This document shows positions 15,646-25,761 of a stretch of DNA of 64,000 nucleotides, in pieces (the first letter of the stretch is position 1; the number at the start of each line of letters is the position of its first letter). Made by a program: the position numbers and the translations under genes. The notes beneath the pieces were generated by a model. It saw only the letters and a program-made list of their open reading frames with translations. It ran no database searches and was not told the origin of the DNA. The DNA comes from Candidatus Calditenuaceae archaeon (GTDB taxonomy: Archaea; Thermoproteota; Nitrososphaeria_A; Caldarchaeales; Calditenuaceae): contig JANXDI010000029.1 of NCBI GenBank assembly GCA_025059595.1, positions 1-64,000 of the forward strand, written 5' to 3'.

Positions 15646-17637
15646 ATGCACGAACCCAAAAAGAAATTTGTCTTCAGTTGGATGATTGGTGGCGCTCAAG
15701 GCTCTGGGGTCGACTCTTCGGCAAATCTCTTCGCTTACTCAATCGCCTCAGCCGGCTACTATGTTTTTGGAAAAAGGGAATACTACTCGAACATCAAGGG
15801 AGAACACTCTTACTTTAATGTGGTCGCCTCGGATTCGCAGGTCAGAAGCACCGTAGATAACGTCCACTTGTTGGCGAGCTTCGACGCAGAGACCGTGTTT
15901 CGGCATGCTTGGGAGGTGGAGGAGGGGGGCGGAATAGTCTTCGACGCTACCCTCGAAAACGAGAGGTTAAGGAACATCCCGACTATCGAGGAGAGGGTGA
16001 AGGAGGACATCGCGCAAAGGCTCAAGAATGATAGCTTAGGTGAGACTCTCGGCGATGTTTTAGAGTCTGCTAGAAGGCGCGGCGTGCGGCTGTATCCGAT
16101 ACCTTACATGGACCTGATTAAAAAGACTGGCGAGATTCTCGGTGAGAAGCAGCTCACACTTCTAATGAGGATGGTTAACACGATGGCCGTGGCGGCATCC
16201 TTCGCCATCATCGGGGCCGACATTAATAGGCTTCACAGAGGCCTTTCCTACGCATTCAGGGCGAAGAGGGCCGTTGTCGACATGAACTTCACGGCCTGCA
16301 AGGTCGTTTACGACTACTTTAAAAGTAATTTCCCAGATGATTTCCCAATCCGCGTTCCTAACAGGCAGTTGAGTGAGGACCTAATTCTAGTGAATGGGAC
16401 AACCATAGTGGGGATAGCTAAGATCGTCGCAGGTTGTAGGGTTCAGACATACTATCCAATCACCCCAGCCGCAGACGAAAGCGTATACCTCGAGGATAAG
16501 CAGGTTTTCAGCCTAAACGCCACCTCCGATGGAGATGAATACGAATATCCCCATCTGGCCGAGAACAAGGAGCTCTCCGACAAGGGGCATATCTTGGTTT
16601 TCCAGTCTGAAGACGAGTTAGCCGCTATCGATATGGCAATCGGTGCTAGCTTGGCTGGTGTGAGGGCTGCGACCTCGACTTCGGGGCCTGGTTTCTCTCT
16701 CATGGTGGAGGGTCTCGGATGGGCGGGAATGAACGAGGTCCCAGTAGTAATAACCATCTATCAGAGGGGCGGGCCTAGCACAGGACTACCCACTCGTCAC
16801 GAGCAGGGTGACCTCCTCTTTACCGTCTTCGCGGGGCATGGCGAGATTCCCCGAATAGTAATGGCCTCAGGGGACATGTTGGAGGCATTCTACGACACCA
16901 TCAAGGCTTTCAACTACGCTGAGAAGTTTCAGGTCCCCGTAGTGCACCTGCTCGATAAGTCCTTAGCGAACTCTACACACACAATACCCGTCCCGGCGCT
17001 CGATGATGTGTTGCTCGACAGAGGCCTCCTGATAAATGAGCATTTAGACGGCAAGACTTACAAGCGCTTCCAGTTTACTGAGACTGGAATCTCGCCTAGA
17101 GTTCCGCTTGGAACCCGTGGCGGCATCTTCTGGAACACGGGGGACGAGCATGACGAGCTGGGCCACATTAGTGAAGACCCTATAATTAGAACCAAAATGA
17201 TGGATAAGAGAATGAGTAAGCTCCAAGTAATAAGGGAGTCAATACCGCCTAACGAGAAGGTCGCAATTTACGGCGACTCTGACGCGAAGGATTGGATAGT
17301 GAGCTGGGGGTCAACTAAGGGGCCAATACTTGATGCTCTCGAGATGTTGGAGGAAGAGGGATATAGTTCTATAGGTTTCATGCAGTTTAAGATTCTCTAT
17401 CCCTTCCCATCCGAGCTCGCTCTTGAGACGTTGCAGGGAGCGCGGAGAATAATTGATGTAGAGCAGAATTACAGTGGCCAAATGGGTAAGCTAATGGCGA
17501 TGGAAGCAGGGTTACGCCCCACGAACCTCGTCGTTAAGTATAACGGGAGGCCCTTCACCTCCACGGAGGTCAGGGACGGGCTCAAGGAAGTGTTGTCTCG
17601 CAATATTAAAAGAATAGTGATGAATAGAGGTGGGTAG
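15646..17637 (+). CDS. korA: 2-oxoacid:ferredoxin oxidoreductase, fused gamma-alpha subunit
   Basis: This is the large subunit of a two-subunit archaeal 2-oxoacid:ferredoxin oxidoreductase, which oxidises 2-oxoacids to acyl-CoA while reducing ferredoxin. Residues 1-220 form the gamma domain (GGAQGSGVDSSA near 15-26), and the alpha domain begins near 245 with the substrate-binding YPITP at 270-274. At 663 residues it matches the Sulfolobus-type enzyme that accepts both pyruvate and 2-oxoglutarate; which one is preferred here is not known. The beta subunit follows after 3 nt. Confidence 0.93.
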   Translation: MHEPKKKFVFSWMIGGAQGSGVDSSANLFAYSIASAGYYVFGKREYYSNIKGEHSYFNVVASDSQVRSTVDNVHLLASFDAETVFRHAWEVEEGGGIVFDATLENERLRNIPTIEERVKEDIAQRLKNDSLGETLGDVLESARRRGVRLYPIPYMDLIKKTGEILGEKQLTLLMRMVNTMAVAASFAIIGADINRLHRGLSYAFRAKRAVVDMNFTACKVVYDYFKSNFPDDFPIRVPNRQLSEDLILVNGTTIVGIAKIVAGCRVQTYYPITPAADESVYLEDKQVFSLNATSDGDEYEYPHLAENKELSDKGHILVFQSEDELAAIDMAIGASLAGVRAATSTSGPGFSLMVEGLGWAGMNEVPVVITIYQRGGPSTGLPTRHEQGDLLFTVFAGHGEIPRIVMASGDMLEAFYDTIKAFNYAEKFQVPVVHLLDKSLANSTHTIPVPALDDVLLDRGLLINEHLDGKTYKRFQFTETGISPRVPLGTRGGIFWNTGDEHDELGHISEDPIIRTKMMDKRMSKLQVIRESIPPNEKVAIYGDSDAKDWIVSWGSTKGPILDALEMLEEEGYSSIGFMQFKILYPFPSELALETLQGARRIIDVEQNYSGQMGKLMAMEAGLRPTNLVVKYNGRPFTSTEVRDGLKEVLSRNIKRIVMNRGG

Positions 17638-18627
<990 letters not shown>

Positions 18628-18629
18628 CC

Positions 18630-19322
18630 TTACCCCGTTTCGGTAGCTTCTTTACCTTCCCCTTCTTTTCTCACTTCTAAAGCAAACCTAGACCTTACCA
18701 GTCCATCCCTTATGAGCGCCGCAACAGCTATCATGGCGAGGGAGAGGACTGACCAGCCGAGAAGCTCAAAGTCCCTCTCAACTTTCTGCTCCGTCGTCAA
18801 CGTCATGGTCCGAATACTCTCCCGCGTCATCACCACAAGGACATCCCTAAGCTCTCTCTGAGTTACCGTCACATATGAGAGAGCAGTTACCGTCGTCGTA
18901 ACTGTGGCCACGCGCGGCTTTGAGACGCTCACTATCAAGCTGTATGCCCCGCTTGAAGGTCCGAAAGGAAAAACTACGATGTAGTAGAGGCCACTACTCG
19001 CGGCAGTATAAGTTATCCTCTCTGCAAATCCGGCTGCCCTGACCGAGAGCTCGATGACTTCTCTGTCGGGTGAGATGAGCGCCATGTCAAAGTCTTGGTT
19101 GAGGGCGGAGCGGAGCAGCAGGTAGAGTGTATCGTCTTTTTCGAGTCTCACCGAGAAATAATGAGAATCCCCCCTTTCGAGGTTGAAGCTATGTTCTCCC
19201 GGGGCGAGTTCAAGCGCGGTTGCGTAACTAGTTCCGGGCACTCTTTCAGCTTGGCCAAATCCCGGCGTGAGACAAGCTGCCGAGAGCGCGAGGGCCAAGA
19301 GAGCCATGAGCCATTTATGCAT
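18630..19322 (-). CDS. Exported PPC-domain protein with C-terminal membrane anchor
   Basis: A signal peptide (MHKWLMALLALALSAA) is followed by a pre-peptidase C-terminal-like beta domain: ELAPGEHSFNLERGDSHYF, SPDREVIEL and SGLYYIVVFPFGPSSGAYSL. A membrane helix near 190-208 and a charged tail anchor the protein, so the domain faces outside. PPC domains usually bind or present extracellular ligands or enzymes; no catalytic domain is attached here. A TATA-like ATAAATAC near 19345 (minus) suggests a separate promoter although it follows the permease gene. Specific function unknown. Confidence 0.7.
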   Translation of the reverse strand: MHKWLMALLALALSAACLTPGFGQAERVPGTSYATALELAPGEHSFNLERGDSHYFSVRLEKDDTLYLLLRSALNQDFDMALISPDREVIELSVRAAGFAERITYTAASSGLYYIVVFPFGPSSGAYSLIVSVSKPRVATVTTTVTALSYVTVTQRELRDVLVVMTRESIRTMTLTTEQKVERDFELLGWSVLSLAMIAVAALIRDGLVRSRFALEVRKEGEGKEATETG

Positions 19323-19347
19323 AACAATTGTTTGAGGCCGGCTGTAT

Positions 19348-20772
19348 TTATCCGCTCTCTCTTCCTCCTCTTCTCAGTCGGGCTGCAAGTCGGGGGTTGA
19401 GGGCCGGCTCCAAACTAAGAGCTAGCAGTATGAAGGAGGTCGATGTTAGTGCTATGAGGAGGCCCGGGGGGATGACCCACCACCAGTAACCCACGAATAT
19501 CGCGCCTGTCCGGAAAGCCTGCTCAAGCATGCTTCCCCAAGTCGGTATCTGCGGGTCACCGAGGCCGAGGAAGCTCAGCCCAGCCTCAGCCAGAATGGCG
19601 GATGGAATGCTCAAAATCATCTGACCCAGAACATAAGGCGCCACATTAGGGGCAATGTGCCTCGCTATTATTCTGAACTCCCCGGCTCCTATCGACTTCG
19701 CAGCATCGACCATCGGAGAGTTTCGGAGCTGTATCACCATCGAGCGGACCAGAATAGTTAGGCCTGGCCAGCTGAATAGCGTCAGGAAGAGTATGATGAA
19801 TAAGAGCCCTGGCCTGAAGGTGTATGCCAGTAGAATGAGGATGGGCAGTAGAGGGATATTAGCGACAACATCCGCCGCCCTCTGAATCACGTTGTCCGTC
19901 CTCCCACCGGCGTATCCGCTGAAGAGTCCTAGAGAGGCACCTATAAGCGTGGTGACCCCAGCGGCAAGCAGGCCGATAGAGAGGGAGACTGGAAAACCAA
20001 AAAGGAGGCCTTGCGCCAAGTCCCTACCAAGCGCATCTGTTCCCATGAAACCGTAAACAGACCCAGCCAAAACGATTTCTACAACGCCAATATCTTCAAG
20101 CGAGCTCTCTCGATAAAACTGAAGCCGAAAGATGTATTCGCCCATTAAGGGTTCGAGTCTTCCATCTACGAGTGGCTTGGAAAAAAGGTACTCCTCAAAT
20201 CTCTGAGAAACGTCCTCCTCACTGACATAAACACCGTATCTCTCCGAGAGCTTCTGAGCCAACATCCCCTGGACACTCCGCGATGTTGCGGGGAATATTC
20301 TAAGCGGCTGGTCAACGTATCTGGCGTGAGGCGGCTCTTCACCCGGTCTTGGCCCGCTCGGACTAAAGGCAGCGAGTCTAATTTCAACTTCATCGGGTCT
20401 CTTAAGAAAAACCTCTATAACAGGAGGATTCTCCAAGAAAGTTATCTCGCCAAACTTCAGAGTAATCCCAGTGGGAGGCCTCGTGGAGCCGAATAGGAGC
20501 CTCTCCTCACGTATCAAGAGATTCTCGGCGGAGTAGAGCGTCTTCTCGGGACGTAGTATTGTGTGCGTGAAATCTGAGCCTGATGAGCTCCACGCAGGGG
20601 GAACCGCCTTGGGATACTCGGCCCAGATTGAGGGATTGTTCCAAACTCTTGGCCCGTAGTCTAAGGGGTATGCGGAGAGCGCGTATATGGAGACGGCGGC
20701 CATCAGTGAAAGGAGGATGAGGGCGAGACGCCCCTGCCAAGAGGACAGCAAAACTCGGTGGGTTAGAGGCAT
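19348..20772 (-). CDS. ABC transporter permease, DppC/OppC type, without partner genes
   Basis: The C-terminal half is a DppC-type permease: GTDALGRDLAQGLLFG, five membrane segments, and the EAA loop with AAKSIGAGEFRIIARHI, ending in LSFLGLGDPQIPTWG. The N-terminal half has one membrane segment (about 15-35 with the chosen start) followed by ~200 extracytoplasmic residues before the permease core, longer than usual. The partner permease DppB, ATPases and a binding protein are absent nearby. The frame extends to 20826, but the ATG at 20772 gives a clean start just before the first helix. Substrate unknown. Confidence 0.8.
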   Translation of the reverse strand: MPLTHRVLLSSWQGRLALILLSLMAAVSIYALSAYPLDYGPRVWNNPSIWAEYPKAVPPAWSSSGSDFTHTILRPEKTLYSAENLLIREERLLFGSTRPPTGITLKFGEITFLENPPVIEVFLKRPDEVEIRLAAFSPSGPRPGEEPPHARYVDQPLRIFPATSRSVQGMLAQKLSERYGVYVSEEDVSQRFEEYLFSKPLVDGRLEPLMGEYIFRLQFYRESSLEDIGVVEIVLAGSVYGFMGTDALGRDLAQGLLFGFPVSLSIGLLAAGVTTLIGASLGLFSGYAGGRTDNVIQRAADVVANIPLLPILILLAYTFRPGLLFIILFLTLFSWPGLTILVRSMVIQLRNSPMVDAAKSIGAGEFRIIARHIAPNVAPYVLGQMILSIPSAILAEAGLSFLGLGDPQIPTWGSMLEQAFRTGAIFVGYWWWVIPPGLLIALTSTSFILLALSLEPALNPRLAARLRRGGRESG

Positions 20773-20806
20773 GAGACGCCATCTTCTTAACAAGCTAGGG
20801 CACGTA

Positions 20807-22390
20807 TTATTTCTTAATCCCCTCACTAAATATGCGGAATAGGCGGCTCCCTCGCCTCGTAGTCTTCAACCACCTCCAAGAATAAACCGCCAAGACAGAG
20901 AGCTGAATCAGGAAGACAGTAATTAGAGCTAATGTTTCAGCAGTATACCCCCTGAAAACTAAAGATATACTCTGGACATCTCTGATGTCTGAAACTTTGA
21001 ATACAACCCCAAATTGCGTCTCAGCAGAAAAATTGTAAGCACCTACCGGCAGCTTGAAGCTCAACCTCCCACCAACCCCCCGAAAAGAACCGTTAACATA
21101 CACTTTAGCGTCACCTAAAAGAAATCCCGCCGCGTGTCTTACCTCAACATTAACCTTCCGACCCTCTACGAAGACCGTGGAGCCTCTGCCTGCTTCAAGC
21201 GTCACGAGGCCGATGGTCTCCCCAACGTTAACCGAGTAGACGGTCAGTGTGGGCTGCAGAGTAATTCGCGGGGGAGGTTCCCATTCACCTATTGGCACAG
21301 TCTGCTGGACAGTTATCGTCTCAGACCCATTCCTGAAAGAGAGGAATCCCGTGAAGCTAATCGAATAATCCTCTACCCACTCACTCAAGAAGGTGTCATA
21401 AACCCTCACGCGATAGTGTGGTATCTGAAGCACCTTGCTCTCAAACTTCCCTGTCGTAAGATTCGCTGAGATAATGCTTAAACCCCTTTGCAAAAGCTCA
21501 GATAAGCTGACTTTAATGGAGGAGCTCATGGGCGGGGGCTCCTCCAAGATAGGCGTAACCAAAACTTCGAAAATCTCCTCAAACCTCTCCCCTCCTCGGC
21601 CAGAGTAGAAGAGATGGACAACTAGTGTGCCATATCTAACTGGAACGAGCCCGCCCTCCCCCACCTCACCAAGAGGCGGAATACGCAGGTAGATGAACCG
21701 CGGTGTTTGACTAGAGAGGGTGTCGTTAAATCTGTATTCTGCCACAATCGGCTCCACTCTGTATCTCACGTGTAGTTCGTTGATGTAGCCGCTCAGCTGA
21801 ATAAAGTCGTAGTGTCGGAGAGTCGCTCTTATTCCTAATGCGTCGGGAGGCACTTGTAGCCGTAAAGTAGAGTTTGGCCGTGCAAAAATTCTGGTGGGTC
21901 TCGCACCCTCTCTATCTGGCGCGAAGCCTGAAAGTGAAGAACCAACTATACTCGCCTCAATGACATCCTCTAAACCCGTGCCAGTTCTTATGGCTCCCAC
22001 GGGTTTCAGGTCAACCCACCCGAGCGCCGACTCTTCAACACTCAGCACTTCAAGAGTAGCCCCGCCACTTCCTATTACAGCAAGAGTCATTGCTCCGATA
22101 TCCTCACTCCTAAACCTCCAAACCTCCTCAGTCTCACCCGCATCAATTTGGAATGAATGAACATTCCCCTCGCGCGTAGTCAGAGTAACGAAAATGGCTG
22201 ACCCGATCGACTTCAGGAAAAGCCTCTCTCCAACAACAAACCTATATCTCGCGCCCTCGAGGAAGGGTAAGAATCTCTCCCCACCGTATCCGATGAGAAG
22301 AACGCCCTCCTCCTGCGCCAAACTCATCGTAGGTGTCAGGAAAAAGAGGATTAAGGCTAAGGCGAGGACAGCTACTCTTTTTTCCTCCAT
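20807..22390 (-). CDS. Exported membrane-anchored protein of unknown function
   Basis: I do not recognise this protein. With the ATG at 22390 it has a signal peptide (MEEKRVAVLALALILFFLTP), about 470 mostly beta-rich residues, one membrane helix near the C-terminus (ALITVFLIQLSVLAVYSW) and a short basic tail. The exported part has repeated strands resembling CARDB/Ig-like domains. The open frame extends to 22582, but the added residues are not protein-like. It overlaps the preceding membrane-protein gene by 19 nt and belongs to the MoxR-DUF58 cluster, so a role in envelope assembly is plausible only by context. Confidence 0.6.
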   Translation of the reverse strand: MEEKRVAVLALALILFFLTPTMSLAQEEGVLLIGYGGERFLPFLEGARYRFVVGERLFLKSIGSAIFVTLTTREGNVHSFQIDAGETEEVWRFRSEDIGAMTLAVIGSGGATLEVLSVEESALGWVDLKPVGAIRTGTGLEDVIEASIVGSSLSGFAPDREGARPTRIFARPNSTLRLQVPPDALGIRATLRHYDFIQLSGYINELHVRYRVEPIVAEYRFNDTLSSQTPRFIYLRIPPLGEVGEGGLVPVRYGTLVVHLFYSGRGGERFEEIFEVLVTPILEEPPPMSSSIKVSLSELLQRGLSIISANLTTGKFESKVLQIPHYRVRVYDTFLSEWVEDYSISFTGFLSFRNGSETITVQQTVPIGEWEPPPRITLQPTLTVYSVNVGETIGLVTLEAGRGSTVFVEGRKVNVEVRHAAGFLLGDAKVYVNGSFRGVGGRLSFKLPVGAYNFSAETQFGVVFKVSDIRDVQSISLVFRGYTAETLALITVFLIQLSVLAVYSWRWLKTTRRGSRLFRIFSEGIKK

Positions 22391-23100
22391 CTCTCCAGCA
22401 CTCCTGCACGAACCGTGGCCGCCAGAGTTAAGAAGGCGGCTACAATTAACCCTAATGCTACAGAGTCGGAGAACGCCAGGGAATAAAGAACGATAGACGC
22501 TACGGCTATGCTGGCAGACACGGCTGCATAGATAAAAGGCCCACTTTGTAGATGCCGCGTGACAGACCCCCGGGCTCGCCAAAGATAGATGATTAAAGCT
22601 ATTGATGATAATGCGGTGAAGGCTGCAAACGACTGAGGAGGCTCAACCTTCTCCCAAGCCTGTCTATCTGTGAAGGCGCTTATGAGAGATAAGAATAACC
22701 CCCCACCACGGTCCTTAGACTCGTAAGCAATCACCCAAGTAAAATAAGCGCTGGTCAGACTTGCAATATAGCCTATCACTGAATTTTTTAGATTTGCACT
22801 CTTAGCTAACCCTATTACGGTTAGGAACGGTATGCTTATCAGGTATCCGCTTGCTAAGTCAATCAGGTATTGTGGTTTTTTCTCCAAAACTAGAATTCCT
22901 AAGCTGACTATGGCTGGGAGGTAAATCAGCGGAATAATCAGGAACTGGTATCTTAGGGGAAGATAGGTGGAGAGGAGCGAGATGAAGCCGAGTACTATGA
23001 ATGGCGTCAACTGCAACTGGAGCATGAAATCAAAGCTTATGAGAAGTGGCGCAAGTAAGACCCCTATCAGCAGAGCTCTATCTAATAGCTGTGAGCCCAT
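22372..23100 (-). CDS. Polytopic membrane protein of unknown function
   Basis: A 242-residue protein made almost entirely of hydrophobic segments: at least six likely helices, for example LLIGVLLAPLLISF (10-24), YQFLIIPLIYLPAIVSLGIL (51-70), FAAFTALSSIALIIYLW, and SVALGLIVAAFLTLAATV before a basic tail. No motif is recognised. It overlaps the DUF58 gene by 19 nt and the following exported protein by 19 nt, so the three are probably translated together. DUF58-MoxR operons commonly include membrane proteins of unknown role. Confidence 0.6.
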   Translation of the reverse strand: MGSQLLDRALLIGVLLAPLLISFDFMLQLQLTPFIVLGFISLLSTYLPLRYQFLIIPLIYLPAIVSLGILVLEKKPQYLIDLASGYLISIPFLTVIGLAKSANLKNSVIGYIASLTSAYFTWVIAYESKDRGGGLFLSLISAFTDRQAWEKVEPPQSFAAFTALSSIALIIYLWRARGSVTRHLQSGPFIYAAVSASIAVASIVLYSLAFSDSVALGLIVAAFLTLAATVRAGVLERWRKKE

Positions 23101-24401
23101 TCACCACCCCTCTTCATTGCCTCCCGGGCGATATCAACCTGATACCCTCTCCTAATTTCCACCAGAGCGCCACCTTCCGCCGCCTTCGAAAGCCACCTGT
23201 ACTTGAGCATCCTATCCATCCTAAGAATCCGCTCGATAACTTCACCCACAGGAGGAACGTAGCTGGAAACTTCGGGAACGCAGACAAAGAATCTTGCGCC
23301 CACTCTTCTACATGCGTTCATCATTTCTTCAATTATGTCCATGTTGGCGGAGGGCGGATTTACGATAAAGACCACTATATTTGTGCCCTTAATCGTCTTT
23401 GAGAATACTTCGGCAATCTGCCCGTCGTCACGGCCCTCCACGGGAAAGATTCTCGCGATGTACAGTTCTAACAGCACGCGGGAGAAGACCCTCCTCGGTG
23501 AGATTTTCTCGTTCAGATTAAGGGCGGGGTTTAATAGCCAGAACTGAATTGTATTCCCCTCCTCTTCAGTGGTTTGACAAAGACGTCTCAACAGGGTTGA
23601 GATGTCTGTTAGAAGGGCTGCGCCTTCCCCCGCATTTATGGATGGTGAACAGTCCACGACCACATGTAACGCCACGTCACCTTTCTTAACGTATTTCTTC
23701 GCAACAATCTCATCCTCGGCGACTTGTTGGGCATACCTCATCCAGTGTATATCTCTCATCTTGTCTCCGAGCTCGTATGCCTTGACGCCTGAAAACTCAT
23801 CGTCATAGCCAACAAGACTTCTCATACCGATTCCCATCGGCGGCCTAATCCATGCCGCTCGCAGCCTCGCATAAACAGTTCCAACCAGCTGCTCGCCTAC
23901 TGGAACGATAATGTCAGACTCGACGCCAATGTTTCGTTCGACATAATAGAGTCTGAGGGGGTCGTGTATCCGTATTTTCGCTACCTTAAACCTAACAAAA
24001 GCGATGGGAGGATTTACTCGGAGCGTGTATCCTCCCTCGAGAGTCTGAGTGCCCCCGATTATTCCCTCGATCTCCAAATTGCCTTCAACCTTTTCTGTCC
24101 CGTAGGGAGGCTGATCGCTTATCTGGATGAAGAACCAGCCTTCGCCCTCGAATCTCGCTCGAAGCTTGACCCTCAAAAGTGTCTGGTCTCTTGTTCTTTG
24201 AGGCTCCACTGTCCGCTCGAGGATGAACCCGGTTGAGTCCAATTTTCCAAGTCTCCGTTGTGCCAGAAAAATGTATGCTGCATAAAAGGTTTGGAGGAAG
24301 AATGAGGCGAGGAAGAGGAAAGGCTGATAGAGGAGAGAGGATAAAAGTATGGTCCAGCCGGAGATGCCGATTAACAGAATCGCACCTTCTCTCGTTAGCA
24401 T
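23082..24401 (-). CDS. DUF58 protein with von Willebrand-like domain
   Basis: A 439-residue DUF58 protein. Two N-terminal membrane helices (about 8-45) are followed by a beta domain, the DUF58 core (YELGDKMRDIHWMRYA) and a vWA-like segment with VVVDCSPSINAGE, which keeps a D-x-S-x-S metal site. In other organisms DUF58 proteins act with MoxR ATPases in maturation of membrane or exported complexes. The ATG overlaps the moxR stop codon as TAATG, supporting a coupled pair. Confidence 0.88.
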   Translation of the reverse strand: MLTREGAILLIGISGWTILLSSLLYQPFLFLASFFLQTFYAAYIFLAQRRLGKLDSTGFILERTVEPQRTRDQTLLRVKLRARFEGEGWFFIQISDQPPYGTEKVEGNLEIEGIIGGTQTLEGGYTLRVNPPIAFVRFKVAKIRIHDPLRLYYVERNIGVESDIIVPVGEQLVGTVYARLRAAWIRPPMGIGMRSLVGYDDEFSGVKAYELGDKMRDIHWMRYAQQVAEDEIVAKKYVKKGDVALHVVVDCSPSINAGEGAALLTDISTLLRRLCQTTEEEGNTIQFWLLNPALNLNEKISPRRVFSRVLLELYIARIFPVEGRDDGQIAEVFSKTIKGTNIVVFIVNPPSANMDIIEEMMNACRRVGARFFVCVPEVSSYVPPVGEVIERILRMDRMLKYRWLSKAAEGGALVEIRRGYQVDIAREAMKRGGEWAHSY

Positions 24402-25369
24402 TATTTTGGTGCCTCCACCTTATCGAGCACTTTTTTTACAACCAGAACTGCTTCCTGCTCCCCCCGACCGACTGAGCTCATCTGGCCCCGCAATATTATC
24501 CTGTGATTTAGGGTGAGGGGTGTTACATACTTCACATCATCCGGAAGAACGTAGTCTCTACCGTTGATTGCTGCGTAAGCCTTCGCCGCATAGAGCAGAG
24601 CTGTTTCAGCCCGTGTGCTGGCTCCTATAATTAAGTCAGGTAGCCCACGCGACTGCCTCACTATATCGACGATATAGCCCAACAAATCGTGTTCGATATA
24701 GACATCTTTTACCGCATCAATCGCGTTAAACACTTGCTCCGTAGTCGCGACTGGTGAAACGTTTAGGTTCTCGCCTTGCATATTTTTGAGCTTCAGAATT
24801 TCAATCTCCTCCTCCCGTGAGGGATAACTCACGAGAACTCGCATAAGAAACCTATCAAGTTCTGCCTCCGGTAGAGGATAAGTCCCTTCAAGCTCTATGG
24901 GGTTTTGAGTCGCAACGACCATAAACGGTCTCGGAAGGCTATAGGTTTTACCCTCAACCGTGACTTGAAACTCCTGCATAGCCTCCAAAAGCGCAGACTG
25001 TGTCCTCGGAGCCCCCCGGTTAATCTCGTCGGCAAGAACGATGTTCGCGAAGATAGGCCCGGGGCGGAATAGGAACTCACTACTACGCCTATCGAAGATC
25101 ATTCCGCCTATGATGTCGCTCGGAAGAAGGTCGTTTGTAAACTGAATCCTCTTGAAGGAGAGTGTCAGCGTGTTTGCAAAGGCTTTCGCGAGATATGTCT
25201 TCGCGAGGCCTGGTACGCCTTCAATTAGAACGTGACCTTGGACTAAAAGCGAAATGAGGAGGGCATCTATAGCAGTGTCCATTCCGACTATCGACTTGTG
25301 AATTTCCGCCCTAACTTTTTCAGCCAAGTCCTTAATCCAAGAGAACCTCGAACTCAAATAATCACCCAT
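24401..25369 (-). CDS. moxR: MoxR-family AAA+ ATPase
   Basis: A 322-residue AAA+ ATPase of the MoxR group, thought to act as a chaperone that remodels or matures protein complexes with vWA-domain partners. Walker A is GVPGLAKT (51-58), Walker B is VLADE (111-115), followed by INRGAPRTQSALLEAM and sensor residues in ATQNPIE. Length and motifs are normal. It overlaps the small membrane protein upstream by 8 nt and the DUF58 gene downstream. Confidence 0.93.
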   Translation of the reverse strand: MGDYLSSRFSWIKDLAEKVRAEIHKSIVGMDTAIDALLISLLVQGHVLIEGVPGLAKTYLAKAFANTLTLSFKRIQFTNDLLPSDIIGGMIFDRRSSEFLFRPGPIFANIVLADEINRGAPRTQSALLEAMQEFQVTVEGKTYSLPRPFMVVATQNPIELEGTYPLPEAELDRFLMRVLVSYPSREEEIEILKLKNMQGENLNVSPVATTEQVFNAIDAVKDVYIEHDLLGYIVDIVRQSRGLPDLIIGASTRAETALLYAAKAYAAINGRDYVLPDDVKYVTPLTLNHRIILRGQMSSVGRGEQEAVLVVKKVLDKVEAPK

Positions 25370-25703
25370 AACTAGTCACTAAGCGGCTTAGGAGCCGCCT
25401 GTAAAGCCATAGCGGCAGGACTCTAGAGATCGGGCCTCCCAGAAGGCCTCTCCAAATTTTGGCGCTCACCCCCCGCGACAGGCCGAGCATTCTTAAGGCA
25501 TCGAGAAATGTCTCTACCGCGTGTCTCGGCTTCTCCTTCTTCACGCCTATAAGAAAATCCCTTATCTCCTCGATGTATTGCCGCGGAATAGACCCCCTAT
25601 CTTCATGCGCCCTTCTCAAGAGAAGGGCCGGTAGAATTAAGGATGTAAGCATGAGGGCGAGTATCACTAGTGGGTCAAGTATAGATAGAATAGGAGTCGT
25701 CAT
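25362..25703 (-). CDS. Small membrane protein at the head of the MoxR-DUF58 cluster
   Basis: About 113 residues with an N-terminal hydrophobic helix (PLVILALMLTSLILPALLL) and then a mainly helical cytoplasmic part (SIPRQYIEEIRDFL; AVETFLDALRMLGL). The region resembles the membrane-helix/cytoplasmic part of DUF4129-like proteins found beside MoxR and DUF58, but I cannot confirm it. The longest frame starts at 25721; a TATA-like TTTATAG near 25735 favours the ATG at 25703. It is the likely first gene of the 25721-18630 transcript. Confidence 0.55.
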   Translation of the reverse strand: MTTPILSILDPLVILALMLTSLILPALLLRRAHEDRGSIPRQYIEEIRDFLIGVKKEKPRHAVETFLDALRMLGLSRGVSAKIWRGLLGGPISRVLPLWLYRRLLSRLVTSYG

Positions 25704-25761
25704 GCTCCATAATGGTGTCATGTCAGCGATTGCTATAAATGTTTAACAGACCTTGACGTTG

